Source: an uncultured Prevotellaceae bacterium (GTDB lineage Bacteria > Bacteroidota > Bacteroidia > Bacteroidales > Bacteroidaceae). Taken from it: 22,389 nt of DNA. The stretch is taken from positions 1 through 22,389 of the forward strand of contig CACXVS010000044.1 of the NCBI GenBank assembly GCA_902771155.1. Reading direction: 5' to 3'. Shown piece after piece: positions 1 to 7,082 of the stretch. The notes below the pieces were generated by a model. It was given only the letters and a program-made list of their open reading frames with translations. It did not search any database and was not told the DNA's origin. A program made the position numbers and the translations under genes. Position 1 is the first letter of the stretch. Every line of letters starts with the position of its first letter.

Positions 1-22
1 CTTTAAAAAACCTAAATGTCCA

Positions 23-46
23 AAGTGAATAAGTGAATAAGTGAAT
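23..46. repeat. Three tandem copies of an 8-mer
   Basis: AAGTGAAT is repeated three times head to tail (23-30, 31-38, 39-46). It lies in AT-rich, gene-free DNA at the left edge (1-224). In the same stretch are the alternating palindrome ATGCATGCAT (61-70) and a small inverted repeat, GATATT-AAAA-AATATC (113-128). I see no gene in 1-224. The 8-mer resembles the short junction repeats found elsewhere in the window in size and style but not in sequence. Confidence 0.8.
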
Positions 47-136
47 AACTTCACAGCAAGATGCATGCATAAAAGTATCCTCAAATGATGTGCCAATTAA
101 ATGAGAAAGAGTGATATTAAAAAATATCAAGCAATT

Positions 137-169
137 ATTGTGTATTCTCAATAATTTTTATTAACTTTG
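137..169 (+). promoter_or_regulatory. Bacteroidetes-type promoter upstream of the hsdM remnant
   Basis: A -7 box TAACTTTG (162-169) fits TAnnTTTG. ATTG (137-140) lies 21 nt upstream in the place of the -33 TTTG box, with one mismatch. The predicted transcript starts about 50 nt before the ATG of the hsdM remnant at 225. The promoter therefore appears to have survived the decay of the genes it served. Confidence 0.55.
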
Positions 170-224
170 CACCATATAAACTTATCATTACTAAATGGTA
201 TAAATACAATATCAGAAAACTATA

Positions 225-329
225 ATGAAATACGAAAATACATTCAAAGCAATAGACCAGATCCCGTGGAAAGAGCAGGGATGCGGTAGTGAACTGGACT
301 ATCTGGAGCAGAAATCATGGAGATGGTGA
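225..329 (+). pseudogene. N-terminal remnant of a type I restriction-modification methyltransferase (HsdM)
   Basis: This 34-codon frame begins MKYENTFKAIDQIPWKEQGC and continues with a Ser-Glu-Leu-Asp-Tyr-Leu-Glu-Gln-Lys-Ser-Trp stretch. That is the typical opening of HsdM subunits, where an acidic (E/D)LDYxEQxSW segment precedes a conserved LFLKYL helix. Here the frame breaks immediately after the Trp and stops at TGA 327-329. Intact HsdM proteins are around 500 residues, so more than 90 percent is missing, including the SAM-binding and NPPF motifs. The remnant is followed after 21 nt by a Fic gene; type I loci of Bacteroidales commonly carry a Fic gene, so a deletion between hsdM and fic is the simplest reading. 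Recognition rests on a short segment, hence the moderate confidence. Confidence 0.62.
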
Positions 330-350
330 AATAAACGAAACGAAAATAGT

Positions 351-1136
351 ATGGAAGATCATATAACACCGCTGCTTGCTACCCTCCGTGAGCAGAAAGA
401 GATGAAGATGAAAGGCGGTATCTATCACAAAACGCAAATAGACCTAACCTATTACTCGAACCATATCGAGGGTAGCCGTCTGACACATGACCAAACGCGT
501 TATATCTTTGAGACGAATACTATTGGTGTGACAGCCGACGAGGCTGTGAACGTGAATGATATCGTGGAGACGGTGAACCATTTCCGTTGCATCGATCTGA
601 TTATCGATAAGGCAGAAGAACCGCTTTCGGAAGAACTGGTGAAGACGCTGCATGGCATCCTGAAATCAAGCACATCCGACAGCCGCAAGGACTGGTTTGC
701 CGTAGGCGACTACAAACGACTGCCCAACGAAGTGGATGGTGAGGCAACGTGTGAGCCAGAACGTGTGCATGAAAGTATGCAACGACTGATAGAAATCTAC
801 AATGCTAAGCAGTAGCACTCGTTAGAAGATATCCTCGATTATCATGTCCGTTTCGAGAAGATTCACCCGTTCCAAGACGGTAATGGGCGTGTAGGTCGTC
901 TCGTCATGTTTAAAGAGTGCCTGCGTAGTGGTGTCGTTCCCTTCATCATCACCGACGAATTGAAGATGTTCTATTATCGTAATCTGTAGAATTACCAGTG
1001 CCAGAAGATTTCTCAGGAGTGCTATGCCTTGAAACAAGCCATAGCAGTACTTGAAGTCATCAATGCTCATCGTGGTTTTAATGCTGCCGAAATAGGTAAG
1101 CAAGTTGGTCTGTCGGAACGCCAGATCAAGACTTAA
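351..1136 (+). pseudogene. Fic-family protein, interrupted by two in-frame TAG codons
   Basis: Fic proteins transfer AMP (or a related group) to hydroxyl side chains of target proteins. The first 154 codons carry the N-terminal part of a Bacteroidales Fic protein, including an inhibitory-type segment SNHIEGSRLT (approximately residues 36-45), in which Glu would contact the Fic active site. The frame then meets TAG at 813-815. Reading on in the same frame, the complete Fic motif HPFQDGNGRVGR (864-899, pattern HxFx(D/E)GNGRxxR) follows, then FYYRNL and a second TAG (987-989). The tail to TAA 1134-1136 no longer resembles a Fic C-terminus; it looks like a helix-turn-helix end (AAEIGKQVGLSERQIKT), suggesting a junction with another gene. 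There is no frameshift in between. The product as it stands is truncated before the active site and should be inactive. Confidence 0.88.
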
Positions 1137-1140
1137 TAGA

Positions 1141-1170
1141 GAATCCCCGGCAGACTGGTGCCGGGGATTC
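1141..1170. terminator. 12-bp perfect hairpin, probable bidirectional terminator
   Basis: GAATCCCCGGCA (1141-1152) pairs perfectly with TGCCGGGGATTC (1159-1170) around the loop GACTGG. The stem begins 5 nt after the last stop of the Fic pseudogene and lies 30 nt beyond the stop of the convergent LysM gene, so it can end both transcripts. There is no clean T-run on either side, so it is an unconventional intrinsic terminator, or a 3'-end stabilising hairpin. Confidence 0.65.
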
Positions 1171-1199
1171 GTGGATTGTTAGTAGTGTTACCCTCCTGA

Positions 1200-1682
1200 T
1201 TACTTCTTTTTCTTGTTTTTGCGTGCTTCGAGCTTGGCTTTGCGGGCTGCTGCTTTCTCAGCCTTCTTAGCCTCTTTCTCGGCCTTCTTAGCTTCTTTGT
1301 CGGCTTTAGCTTTTGCTTTCTTGTCGTCGTTGTCGGCCTTGGCTGAGTTCTTGTCTTTCTTTGACTTTGAAGACTTGCTCTTGGCTTCTTTCTTGGCCTT
1401 GGCCTCGGCCTTCTTATCCTTCTTGCTCTTTGCGGCAGGAGTTACGGCAGCGGGCTCGGGGGCTGCCTTGCGGGCCACCTTGGGCACCTTGAGCTTCATG
1501 CCTACATAGAGTACGCCTCGACCCTTGGGGTTCATGTCTAAGAGCTGTTTCTCGGTAATGCCGTATTTGGCGGCTATCGTGGCGAAGTCCTCGCCAATCT
1601 TCACGACGTGTTCCTGAGTGTCTTGTGCCATGCAGGGCAGGCCAAGCAGGAGCATGAACAGGATGGATATGAACTGTTTCAT
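1200..1682 (-). CDS. Secreted LysM protein with a lysine/alanine-rich tail
   Basis: 160 residues from ATG 1680-1682; a TTG three codons earlier is less likely. Residues 1-20 form a signal peptide ending Cys-Met-Ala-Gln, probably cut by signal peptidase I. Residues 26-68 are one LysM module (HVVKIGEDFATIAAKYGIT ... LYVGMKLKVPK), which in characterised proteins binds N-acetylglucosamine-containing glycans such as peptidoglycan. From about residue 70 to the end the protein is almost only Lys, Ala, Glu and Ser, with repeated AKK, AEK and KSKK units, resembling eukaryotic-like histone H1 tails. The gene starts 15 nt after the stop of the upstream coiled-coil lipoprotein gene, so the two are probably one operon. 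The periplasmic location is an inference from the signal peptide. The tail may bind anionic envelope polymers or act as a flexible basic spacer; the sequence does not decide. Confidence 0.85.
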   Translation of the reverse strand: MKQFISILFMLLLGLPCMAQDTQEHVVKIGEDFATIAAKYGITEKQLLDMNPKGRGVLYVGMKLKVPKVARKAAPEPAAVTPAAKSKKDKKAEAKAKKEAKSKSSKSKKDKNSAKADNDDKKAKAKADKEAKKAEKEAKKAEKAAARKAKLEARKNKKKK

Positions 1683-1697
1683 AGGGCTCAAGGGGTT

Positions 1698-2537
1698 TTA
1701 GTATCTGATAACAAGAATCTTGGAAACACTCCAGAAGGCAGCGGGATCGGTGATGGTGAGCACGCTGGTCTTCTTGTCGATCTTCTCGAGGGTGTATGAG
1801 TTGGCAGGAGCCTGAGTCAGGATCTCGGGCTTCTTGCTGGGGATGGTGAACTGCTTGGTCTGGCGGATGTCGATCTTCGTGAACTGCGACATATCGACGT
1901 CGCTCATATTGAGTTTGCCGCGCTTGAGCAGGTCGGCGCCCTTGAGTTCCTTCTTGGTGCCGATGAAGACGTATGCCTCGTTGAGCAGGTTGGTCTGCAC
2001 GTTGAGGGCCTCGTCTTTCACCTTAGCGTCTTCCTCGAGGTCGGTGACGCGGGTGGTGAGCTGGGCTACGTTGGTCTTGAGGTTGTTGATGTCGAAGTTG
2101 CGCTGCTCGAGTTCGCTGCGGAGGTCGGCGATGGCCTTGTCCTTCTCGTCGATCTGGGCTTTCAGGCTCTCGATGGTCTTCAGCAACTTGGCATTGGAGC
2201 CTGAGCTGTTCTTCAGCTTCTGCTCGAGCTCGGAAATACGGTCGCGCTGGCGCTGCAGCACTTCCTTGTAGGCGTCGATGTTCTGCAGGATCTGGTCTTT
2301 CTTGGAGAGTTTGCTCTCGCGGTCGGTGCGCAGAATGCTGCCATCAAGTTTCACGACGCTGTCCATGCTGGCGTTTACGGCATCGAGGAACAGGTCCATC
2401 TCACTCATTTCTACCAGGCGGCTGTTCAGTTCGCTGCGGAGCGAGTCGGCCTCTGGGTTACTCTTCGAACCGTCTCCACAGGCATAGAAGCAGAGGGCTG
2501 CGGGGAGGATCAGTGCGAAATAAAATAGTTTTCTCAT
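1698..2537 (-). CDS. Coiled-coil lipoprotein of unknown function
   Basis: 279 residues. The N-terminus MRKLFYFALILPAALCFYAC is a lipoprotein signal with Cys20 as the likely lipidated residue. Roughly residues 25-190 are heptad-rich and highly charged, containing a long run with SELEQKLKNSS, IESLKAQIDEKDKAIADLR and LKTNVAQLTTRVTDLEEDAK, typical of a continuous coiled coil. The last 90 residues form a separate small domain with IGTKKELKGADLLKRGKLN and a C-terminal beta-rich part ending KILVIRY. I do not recognise that domain by name. The downstream LysM gene, 15 nt away, suggests the pair connects membrane and cell wall, though this is inferred from context only. A strong promoter lies just upstream at 2573-2604. 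Confidence 0.85.
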   Translation of the reverse strand: MRKLFYFALILPAALCFYACGDGSKSNPEADSLRSELNSRLVEMSEMDLFLDAVNASMDSVVKLDGSILRTDRESKLSKKDQILQNIDAYKEVLQRQRDRISELEQKLKNSSGSNAKLLKTIESLKAQIDEKDKAIADLRSELEQRNFDINNLKTNVAQLTTRVTDLEEDAKVKDEALNVQTNLLNEAYVFIGTKKELKGADLLKRGKLNMSDVDMSQFTKIDIRQTKQFTIPSKKPEILTQAPANSYTLEKIDKKTSVLTITDPAAFWSVSKILVIRY

Positions 2538-2572
2538 AATCTATAAAATGGTTAGTTTTAATATAACTGCTG

Positions 2573-2604
2573 CAAAGGTATGCAAAAATGCGCTTACGAC
2601 CAAA
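2573..2604 (-). promoter_or_regulatory. Bacteroidetes consensus promoter for the coiled-coil lipoprotein/LysM operon
   Basis: On the minus strand TTTG (2601-2604), 20 nt, then TACCTTTG (2573-2580). Both boxes match the Bacteroidetes sigma-ABfr consensus exactly. The leader to the ATG at 2537 would be about 30 nt. Confidence 0.85.
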
Positions 2605-2613
2605 TATTTTTCC

Positions 2614-3357
2614 TTATTTTTTCGTGCGGCGACGGAATTCGGAGCAGGTGATGGCGGTGGCGATGGCCACATTGAGGCTGTCGGCTGTGGCGCCCTGATG
2701 GAAGTCGGGGATGAGCAGGCGGTGGCCTACTCGCTGGCGCACGGCGTCGGAAATGCCGTTGCCCTCGTTGCCCATGATGATGAGGGCAGAGGCGGGGAGT
2801 GGCTGGGTGTAGATGTCGTCGCCGTCGAGGAAGGTGCCATAGACGGGGAAGTCGCTTGGCAGCGAATCGAGCAGGGCGGGGAGGTCATTATAATATATGT
2901 TTACGCGCGCGATGCTGCCCATCGTGGCTTGTACCACCTTGGGGTTCCAGGCGTCGGCAGTGTCGGGGCTGCAGATGAGGGTGGAGATGCCGAACCAGTC
3001 GGCGATGCGGATGATGGTGCCGAGGTTGCCGGGGTCCTGTATGCCGTCGAGGGCGAGGGTGAGGCCTTCGACGGTGGGCGTAGCGACGGGCTCGGGCATG
3101 GGAAACAGGGCGAGCACCTGTTGGGGGTGCTGCTGGAAGGAGAGGCGCTGCAGCTCGTCGGGGGTGACGGTCTGCGGCATGATGCCCTCGGGGGCCTGCC
3201 AGTCGGGGGTGGCAAAGACGGCTTGGGGCTTGAAGCGCTCAAGGAGGTCGCCTACCACCTTGGTGCCCTCGGCTACGAAGAGGCCTTCGCGACGACGGTA
3301 TTTCTTCTGTTCGAGCAGTCGGACAAGTTTCAGTTGGTTTTTACTGATCATTTTCAA
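2614..3357 (-). CDS. TrmH/SpoU-family RNA 2'-O-ribose methyltransferase
   Basis: 247 residues, the usual length for this family. The N-terminal 95 residues resemble the SpoU substrate-binding domain (KKYRRREGLFVAEGTK, residues 18-33). The C-terminal half is the SPOUT trefoil-knot methyltransferase: motif 1 at 104-123 (DGIQDPGNLGTIIRIADWFG, with the conserved Asn111 and Arg117), motif 2 at 193-203 (IIMGNEGNGIS) and motif 3 around 215-235 (ADSLNVAIATAI). It should transfer a methyl group from SAM to a ribose 2'-OH in rRNA or tRNA; the exact nucleotide cannot be read from sequence (RlmB-like or TsnR-like). The start is the first ATG; a second ATG two codons in is equally possible. It is a single gene, divergent from the BamA-like gene, with overlapping promoter elements. 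Confidence 0.93.
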   Translation of the reverse strand: MKMISKNQLKLVRLLEQKKYRRREGLFVAEGTKVVGDLLERFKPQAVFATPDWQAPEGIMPQTVTPDELQRLSFQQHPQQVLALFPMPEPVATPTVEGLTLALDGIQDPGNLGTIIRIADWFGISTLICSPDTADAWNPKVVQATMGSIARVNIYYNDLPALLDSLPSDFPVYGTFLDGDDIYTQPLPASALIIMGNEGNGISDAVRQRVGHRLLIPDFHQGATADSLNVAIATAITCSEFRRRTKK

Positions 3358-3377
3358 AAAAGTCGTTAATTAGGCCA

Positions 3378-3409
3378 CAAAGTTAAGAATAATTTCGTAA
3401 TTTTGCAAA
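3378..3409 (-). promoter_or_regulatory. Consensus promoter for the RNA methyltransferase gene
   Basis: On the minus strand TTTG (3406-3409), 20 nt, then TAACTTTG (3378-3385). The predicted transcript starts about 15-20 nt before the ATG at 3357. Its -33 region directly abuts the -7 box of the divergent gene (3398-3405). Confidence 0.85.
3398..3405 (+). promoter_or_regulatory. -7 box for the BamA/TamA-like gene, inside the divergent promoter
   Basis: TAATTTTG fits TAnnTTTG. No TTTG is found 19-21 nt upstream, so the -33 element is missing or degenerate. Only 8 nt separate the box from the ATG at 3414, so the mRNA would be almost leaderless if that ATG is used. Confidence 0.5.
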
Positions 3410-3413
3410 TCGA

Positions 3414-5684
3414 ATGGGATTTTTGATGAAGATAAGGGAAGATAGAGGGGCTTGCAGCGCCGGATGTCGCACCGTGAGATCATGGTGGGCAGTGGTGGGG
3501 CTGTTACTGATGATTCCCGTCCTCATGCTCTCCAGCTGTTCGGTAACCGAAGACCTGCCCGAGGATTCGTATATGCTGCGACGGGTGAAGGTGGTGACCG
3601 ACAGGGAGTACCGCGACATCACCCCCTCGCAGATGAAGACCTATGTGCGCCAGAAGACCAATACGCGCTGGTTTTCAGCCATCAAGATCCCTCTGGGCGT
3701 GTATGCGATGGCGGGAAAAGACAGTTCGTGGGTGAACCGCCTGCTGAGACAGATGGGCGAGCCGCCAGTGGTTTACGACTCGCTGTTGGCGCAGAAGACC
3801 TGCGACGACCTGAAGCTGGCCTTGCAGAACAAGGGCTATCTCGATGCTGAGGTGTCGCTCTATGTCGAGGCTGACGGCCCCAAACTCGATGCCATCTATG
3901 CCCTGCAGCCCAATAAGCCATACTTTGTGAGGGGACTGAACCGTGAGATCAAGGACTCGGTGATAGCCGGGATGCTGAAGGACTACCGCTCTGTGTTGAG
4001 GGATGGTATGCGGTTCAGTACCGATGCCCTGAACTCGGAGCGCCAGCAGATGACGCAGTTCCTGCAGGACAGGGGCTACTTCAGGTTCCATAAGGAGTTT
4101 ATCACCTACAGGGCGCGTAAGGACGAGGCCAGGCACGAGGTGGCGCTGACACTGGTGCTCCACCCGTATCGCAGCAACGAGGAGGCCAACGACACGCTCC
4201 ACTCGCGCTACTGGATCAACGACATCGTGTATGAGAGTGGCAGCGACGACCAGCGCATGCACCTGAGACCGAAGGTGATGGAGGAGAACACCTTCCTCGA
4301 GGTGGGGCAGCCTTACTCGGCCAGCGACCTGCAGGATACGTACAACCACTTCGGGCGGCTAGGAGCCGTGAAATACACGAACATCTCGTTCGAACAGAAC
4401 GACACACTGCTCGACGCCAGGATACTGGTGCAGACCAACAAGCCATCGACCATCAGTTTCCAGCCTGAAGGCACCAACACGGCAGGCGACTTCGGGGCCG
4501 CTGCCTCGCTGACCTATCAGAACCGTAACCTGTTCAAGGGCTCGGAGACGTTCAGCCTGAAACTGAGGGGCGCCTACGAGGCTATCAGAGGACTCGAAGG
4601 CTATAAGAATCAGGACTTTATAGAGTTCAGTGTAGAGGCGGGACTGAAGTTTCCGAGGTATATCATCCCCTTCTTGAGTCAGGAGGCCAAGCGGCGCATC
4701 ATCGCCACCAGCGAGCTCTCGATAGCCTTCGACACGCAGACACGACCGGAGTTTATACGTGAGGTACTCTCGGCGGGATGGGACTACACCTGGCGACCAC
4801 AGAGACATCACGACAGCTACCGCATCGACGTGATAGGACTGAACTATGTGTTCATGCCCTGGATCAGTGAGACGTTTAAGGAGGAATATCTCGATGAAAC
4901 CTCGAATAATAATGTGATCATGAGGTATAACTACGTGGACCTGTTTATCATGAAGACGGGTTTTGGCTATACCTACAACAACGGCAGACTGGCACTGAAG
5001 GCAAACATCGAGACGGCCGGTAACCTGCTGAACCTGGGGTCGTACCTCTTTGGCAGCACGAAGAACTCGATGGGGCAGTACGAGGTGTTTAACATCGACT
5101 ATGCACAGTATGTGAAGGGCGACTTCGACTTTACGCGTAACCTGCTGAGCAGGGAGGCGAGAGACCAGCTGGTGTTCCACTTCGGCTTCGGCATTGCCTA
5201 TCCCTACGGCAACTCGAGCGTGCTGCCCTTCGAGAAACGCTACTTCTCGGGTGGTGCCAACAGCGTGAGAGGCTGGAGCGTGAGAACTCTGGGCCCCGGC
5301 AGATACAAGGAGGAGGACGGAAAGATTAACTTCATCACATCAACGGGCGACCTGAAGCTCGACGTGAATCTGGAGTACCGTGCACACCTGTTCTGGAAGT
5401 TCGACGGGGCGCTGTTTGCCGATGCCGGTAACATCTGGACCCTGCGCGACTATCCCGAGCAGCCTGGTGGACAGTTTACCATGGCAGGACTGGTGAAGGA
5501 TATGGCGGTGAGCTACGGTCTGGGACTCAGACTGAATTTCGACTATTTCATCCTGCGCTTCGACCTGGGTATGAAAGCCATCAACCCTGCCTACCAGACA
5601 GAGGACGAGGCCCACTATCCGCTGATTCATCCCGTGCTGAGCAGAGATCTGGCCTTCCACTTTGCCGTGGGTATGCCCTTCTGA
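3414..5684 (+). CDS. BamA/TamA-family outer-membrane beta-barrel lipoprotein
   Basis: 756 residues. The N-terminus has a hydrophobic stretch ending LSSC at Cys42, a lipoprotein signal; ATG 3426 (MKIRED) is an alternative start that still keeps it. Residues roughly 50-330 have the alternating charged/hydrophobic character of POTRA-like repeats (for example YVRQKTNTRWFSAIKIP and LQDRGYFRFHKEFITYRARK). Residues about 340-756 form the D15/BamA barrel. The loop-6 signature is clear near residues 608-627 (YFSGGANSVRGWSVRTLGPG, with the VRGW core), and the protein ends in Phe as outer-membrane barrels do. Members insert or translocate outer-membrane proteins. The lipid anchor on the POTRA side is a Bacteroidetes trait and differs from E. 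coli BamA, which is not a lipoprotein. It is more likely a TamA-like accessory than the main BamA, which is longer and usually sits near other envelope genes. Confidence 0.9.
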   Translation: MGFLMKIREDRGACSAGCRTVRSWWAVVGLLLMIPVLMLSSCSVTEDLPEDSYMLRRVKVVTDREYRDITPSQMKTYVRQKTNTRWFSAIKIPLGVYAMAGKDSSWVNRLLRQMGEPPVVYDSLLAQKTCDDLKLALQNKGYLDAEVSLYVEADGPKLDAIYALQPNKPYFVRGLNREIKDSVIAGMLKDYRSVLRDGMRFSTDALNSERQQMTQFLQDRGYFRFHKEFITYRARKDEARHEVALTLVLHPYRSNEEANDTLHSRYWINDIVYESGSDDQRMHLRPKVMEENTFLEVGQPYSASDLQDTYNHFGRLGAVKYTNISFEQNDTLLDARILVQTNKPSTISFQPEGTNTAGDFGAAASLTYQNRNLFKGSETFSLKLRGAYEAIRGLEGYKNQDFIEFSVEAGLKFPRYIIPFLSQEAKRRIIATSELSIAFDTQTRPEFIREVLSAGWDYTWRPQRHHDSYRIDVIGLNYVFMPWISETFKEEYLDETSNNNVIMRYNYVDLFIMKTGFGYTYNNGRLALKANIETAGNLLNLGSYLFGSTKNSMGQYEVFNIDYAQYVKGDFDFTRNLLSREARDQLVFHFGFGIAYPYGNSSVLPFEKRYFSGGANSVRGWSVRTLGPGRYKEEDGKINFITSTGDLKLDVNLEYRAHLFWKFDGALFADAGNIWTLRDYPEQPGGQFTMAGLVKDMAVSYGLGLRLNFDYFILRFDLGMKAINPAYQTEDEAHYPLIHPVLSRDLAFHFAVGMPF

Positions 5685-5722
5685 AATGAGAAAAATATCG
5701 GTAAAATCTTACTTTTTTGCTA

Positions 5723-5738
5723 TTTTACTTTTTTACCT
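5723..5738 (-). repeat. Inverted copy of the rnfC-rnfD junction repeat
   Basis: Read on the minus strand, this is AGGTAAAAAAGTAAAA. The same 16 nt occur on the plus strand at 15820-15835, between rnfC and rnfD. Here the copy overlaps the place where the -33 box of the next promoter should be. Confidence 0.75.
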
Positions 5739-5751
5739 ATAAATATTTTCG

Positions 5752-5759
5752 TAACTTTG
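5752..5759 (+). promoter_or_regulatory. -7 box for the six-gene run beginning at 5779
   Basis: TAACTTTG fits TAnnTTTG exactly and lies 19 nt before the ATG. The expected -33 position (about 5728-5731) falls inside a T-rich repeat and has no clear TTTG. Confidence 0.65.
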
Positions 5760-5778
5760 CACGAAAATTTAAGATGGT

Positions 5779-6582
5779 ATGTTGAAGTTTATATCGTTTG
5801 GAAGCGGAAGCAGTGGTAACTGCTACTATCTGGCTACCGCGACTGACGGTCTTATGATAGATATCGGCGTAGGACTGCGGACACTGAAAAAGCACTGCCG
5901 CGACTACGGAATACAGTTGAGCAGCGTAGGCCGACTGCTGATAACCCACGACCATGCAGACCACATCAAGTCGGTGGGTTCGTTCAGTCATGAATTCGGT
6001 GTGCCTGTATATACCACCGAACTGATACATCAGGGCATCGATAACAACTACTGCATCACCCGCAAGGTGGCCGACAACAGGAAGTTCCTCGTGGAGATGA
6101 ACAAGTCCATGCAGCTGGGCGACTTCACGGTAGAGGCCTTCGCAGTGCCTCATGATGCCAGCGAGAATGTAGGTTACGAGATTCAGGCAGAGGGCATTAC
6201 ATTCGTGATCATCACCGACGTGGGCTCTGTGACCGAGGAGATCAAGGAGCGTATCTCGCACGCCAACTACCTGGTAATCGAGGCCAACCACGATGTGGAA
6301 ATGCTGAAGAGCGGTCCTTACCCGGAGTATCTGAAGAAGCGCATCCTGAGTGGCTGTGGTCATCTGTCGAATGAGGACTGCGGGCATGCGGTGGCAGAGA
6401 ATATGACGGAGGGGCTGAAGCACGTGTGGCTCTGCCATCTGAGTGAGGAGAACAATCATCCGGAACTGGCCCGCAAGACGGTGGAGACCATCCTGAGGAG
6501 TTATGGTATTATTCCCGGCAAGGACTTGGAGCTCGAGGTGCTTCGTAGGACGATGCCATCAGAAGTGTACGAACTGGCATGA
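5779..6582 (+). CDS. WalJ/YycJ-like MBL-fold metallo-hydrolase
   Basis: 267 residues. The N-terminus MLKFISFGSGSSGNCYYLAT is the typical SGSxGNxY opening of the YycJ/WalJ branch of the metallo-beta-lactamase fold. The metal-binding motif HDHADH is at residues 57-62, followed by further ligand candidates in AVPHDASENVGY, ITDVGSVTEEI, IEANHD and the CGHLSNEDC segment. In Firmicutes relatives this protein is linked to the WalKR cell-wall regulon and to DNA processing with 5'-exonuclease activity; a nuclease role is likely but not shown here. Its stop overlaps the ATG of the next gene by 4 nt (ATGA), which points to translational coupling. It heads a compact run that includes smpB and metH. Confidence 0.93.
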   Translation: MLKFISFGSGSSGNCYYLATATDGLMIDIGVGLRTLKKHCRDYGIQLSSVGRLLITHDHADHIKSVGSFSHEFGVPVYTTELIHQGIDNNYCITRKVADNRKFLVEMNKSMQLGDFTVEAFAVPHDASENVGYEIQAEGITFVIITDVGSVTEEIKERISHANYLVIEANHDVEMLKSGPYPEYLKKRILSGCGHLSNEDCGHAVAENMTEGLKHVWLCHLSEENNHPELARKTVETILRSYGIIPGKDLELEVLRRTMPSEVYELA

Positions 6583-7082
6583 AAGAAGTGATTGTGAAGG
6601 ACGAAGCCTTGCAGAAGGCTGCGATGGAAGGGATGGACGCCTTTGTGAAGGTGTTCGTCGATGCCATCTACGACGCCATTGGCGGACAGCTGACGGCAGA
6701 GACGATGGGTGAGCTGAACAGCGACCAGGTGACGCTGCTGGCGTGGGATATCCTGCACGAGGAGGTGATGGACGGTGGATTCGTACAGCTGATACACAAC
6801 GGCTACGGGCAGTTCATCTTCAAGAACCCCTTTGCCAAAGCCCTCAGACAGTGGGGCTTGCGCGAGCCTTCGAAGCTGATATACGAGGCCCATACGCTGT
6901 GGCTGAAGCACAGGGAAACCATCGAGAAAGACTGTAGCGACGAGGAGTTTATGGCACTGTTCGAACAGTTTCCCGACTTCGACGACCTCGACGACCAGTT
7001 TGTGGAGAATGAGGAGGAATGGACTGACGATATAGCCCATTTCATCGATGACAACTTAGATAAATTCGCGAAAATTGAATAA
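6579..7082 (+). CDS. DMP19-fold protein (DUF4375-like)
   Basis: 167 residues, strongly acidic, with Asp/Glu clustered in the C-terminal third ([18 protein letters not shown]). The central part [30 protein letters not shown] followed by [19 protein letters not shown] is characteristic of the DMP19/DUF4375 family: a helical fold with conserved GGF and NG...G positions. Neisseria DMP19 is reported to mimic DNA and sequester a nitrogen-response transcription factor; whether this one does so is unknown. It overlaps the upstream walJ-like gene by 4 nt and the downstream smpB start by 8 nt, so it is firmly inside the operon. A link to either neighbour's function is not established. Confidence 0.85.
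   Translation: MKEVIVKDEALQKAAMEGMDAFVKVFVDAIYDAIGGQLTAETMGELNSDQVTLLAWDILHEEVMDGGFVQLIHNGYGQFIFKNPFAKALRQWGLREPSKLIYEAHTLWLKHRETIEKDCSDEEFMALFEQFPDFDDLDDQFVENEEEWTDDIAHFIDDNLDKFAKIE

Noticed and set aside
23..46. CRISPR-like array at the left edge
   Set aside because: Only three contiguous 8-mers without spacers; this is a simple tandem repeat.
813..989. Use of a recoded genetic code (TAG read as an amino acid)
   Set aside because: Neighbouring genes use TAG as a normal stop (for example metH at 10320-10322 and rnfG at 17463-17465), and the flanking hsdM remnant indicates decay.
2548..3369. 273-codon plus-strand open frame
   Set aside because: It is antisense to the TrmH-family gene, is rich in Gly/Glu/Val as expected from GC-skewed shadow frames, and shows no motif.
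4359..5180. Long minus-strand open frames within the BamA-like gene (also 3675-4349) and within the walJ-like gene (5737-6459)
   Set aside because: They are shadows of genes with strong family signatures and have no promoters or domains of their own.
5774..5785. Three-codon frame (ATG GTA TGT TGA) overlapping the walJ-like start
   Set aside because: Too short to judge, and such overlaps occur by chance; no evidence of a regulatory leader peptide.
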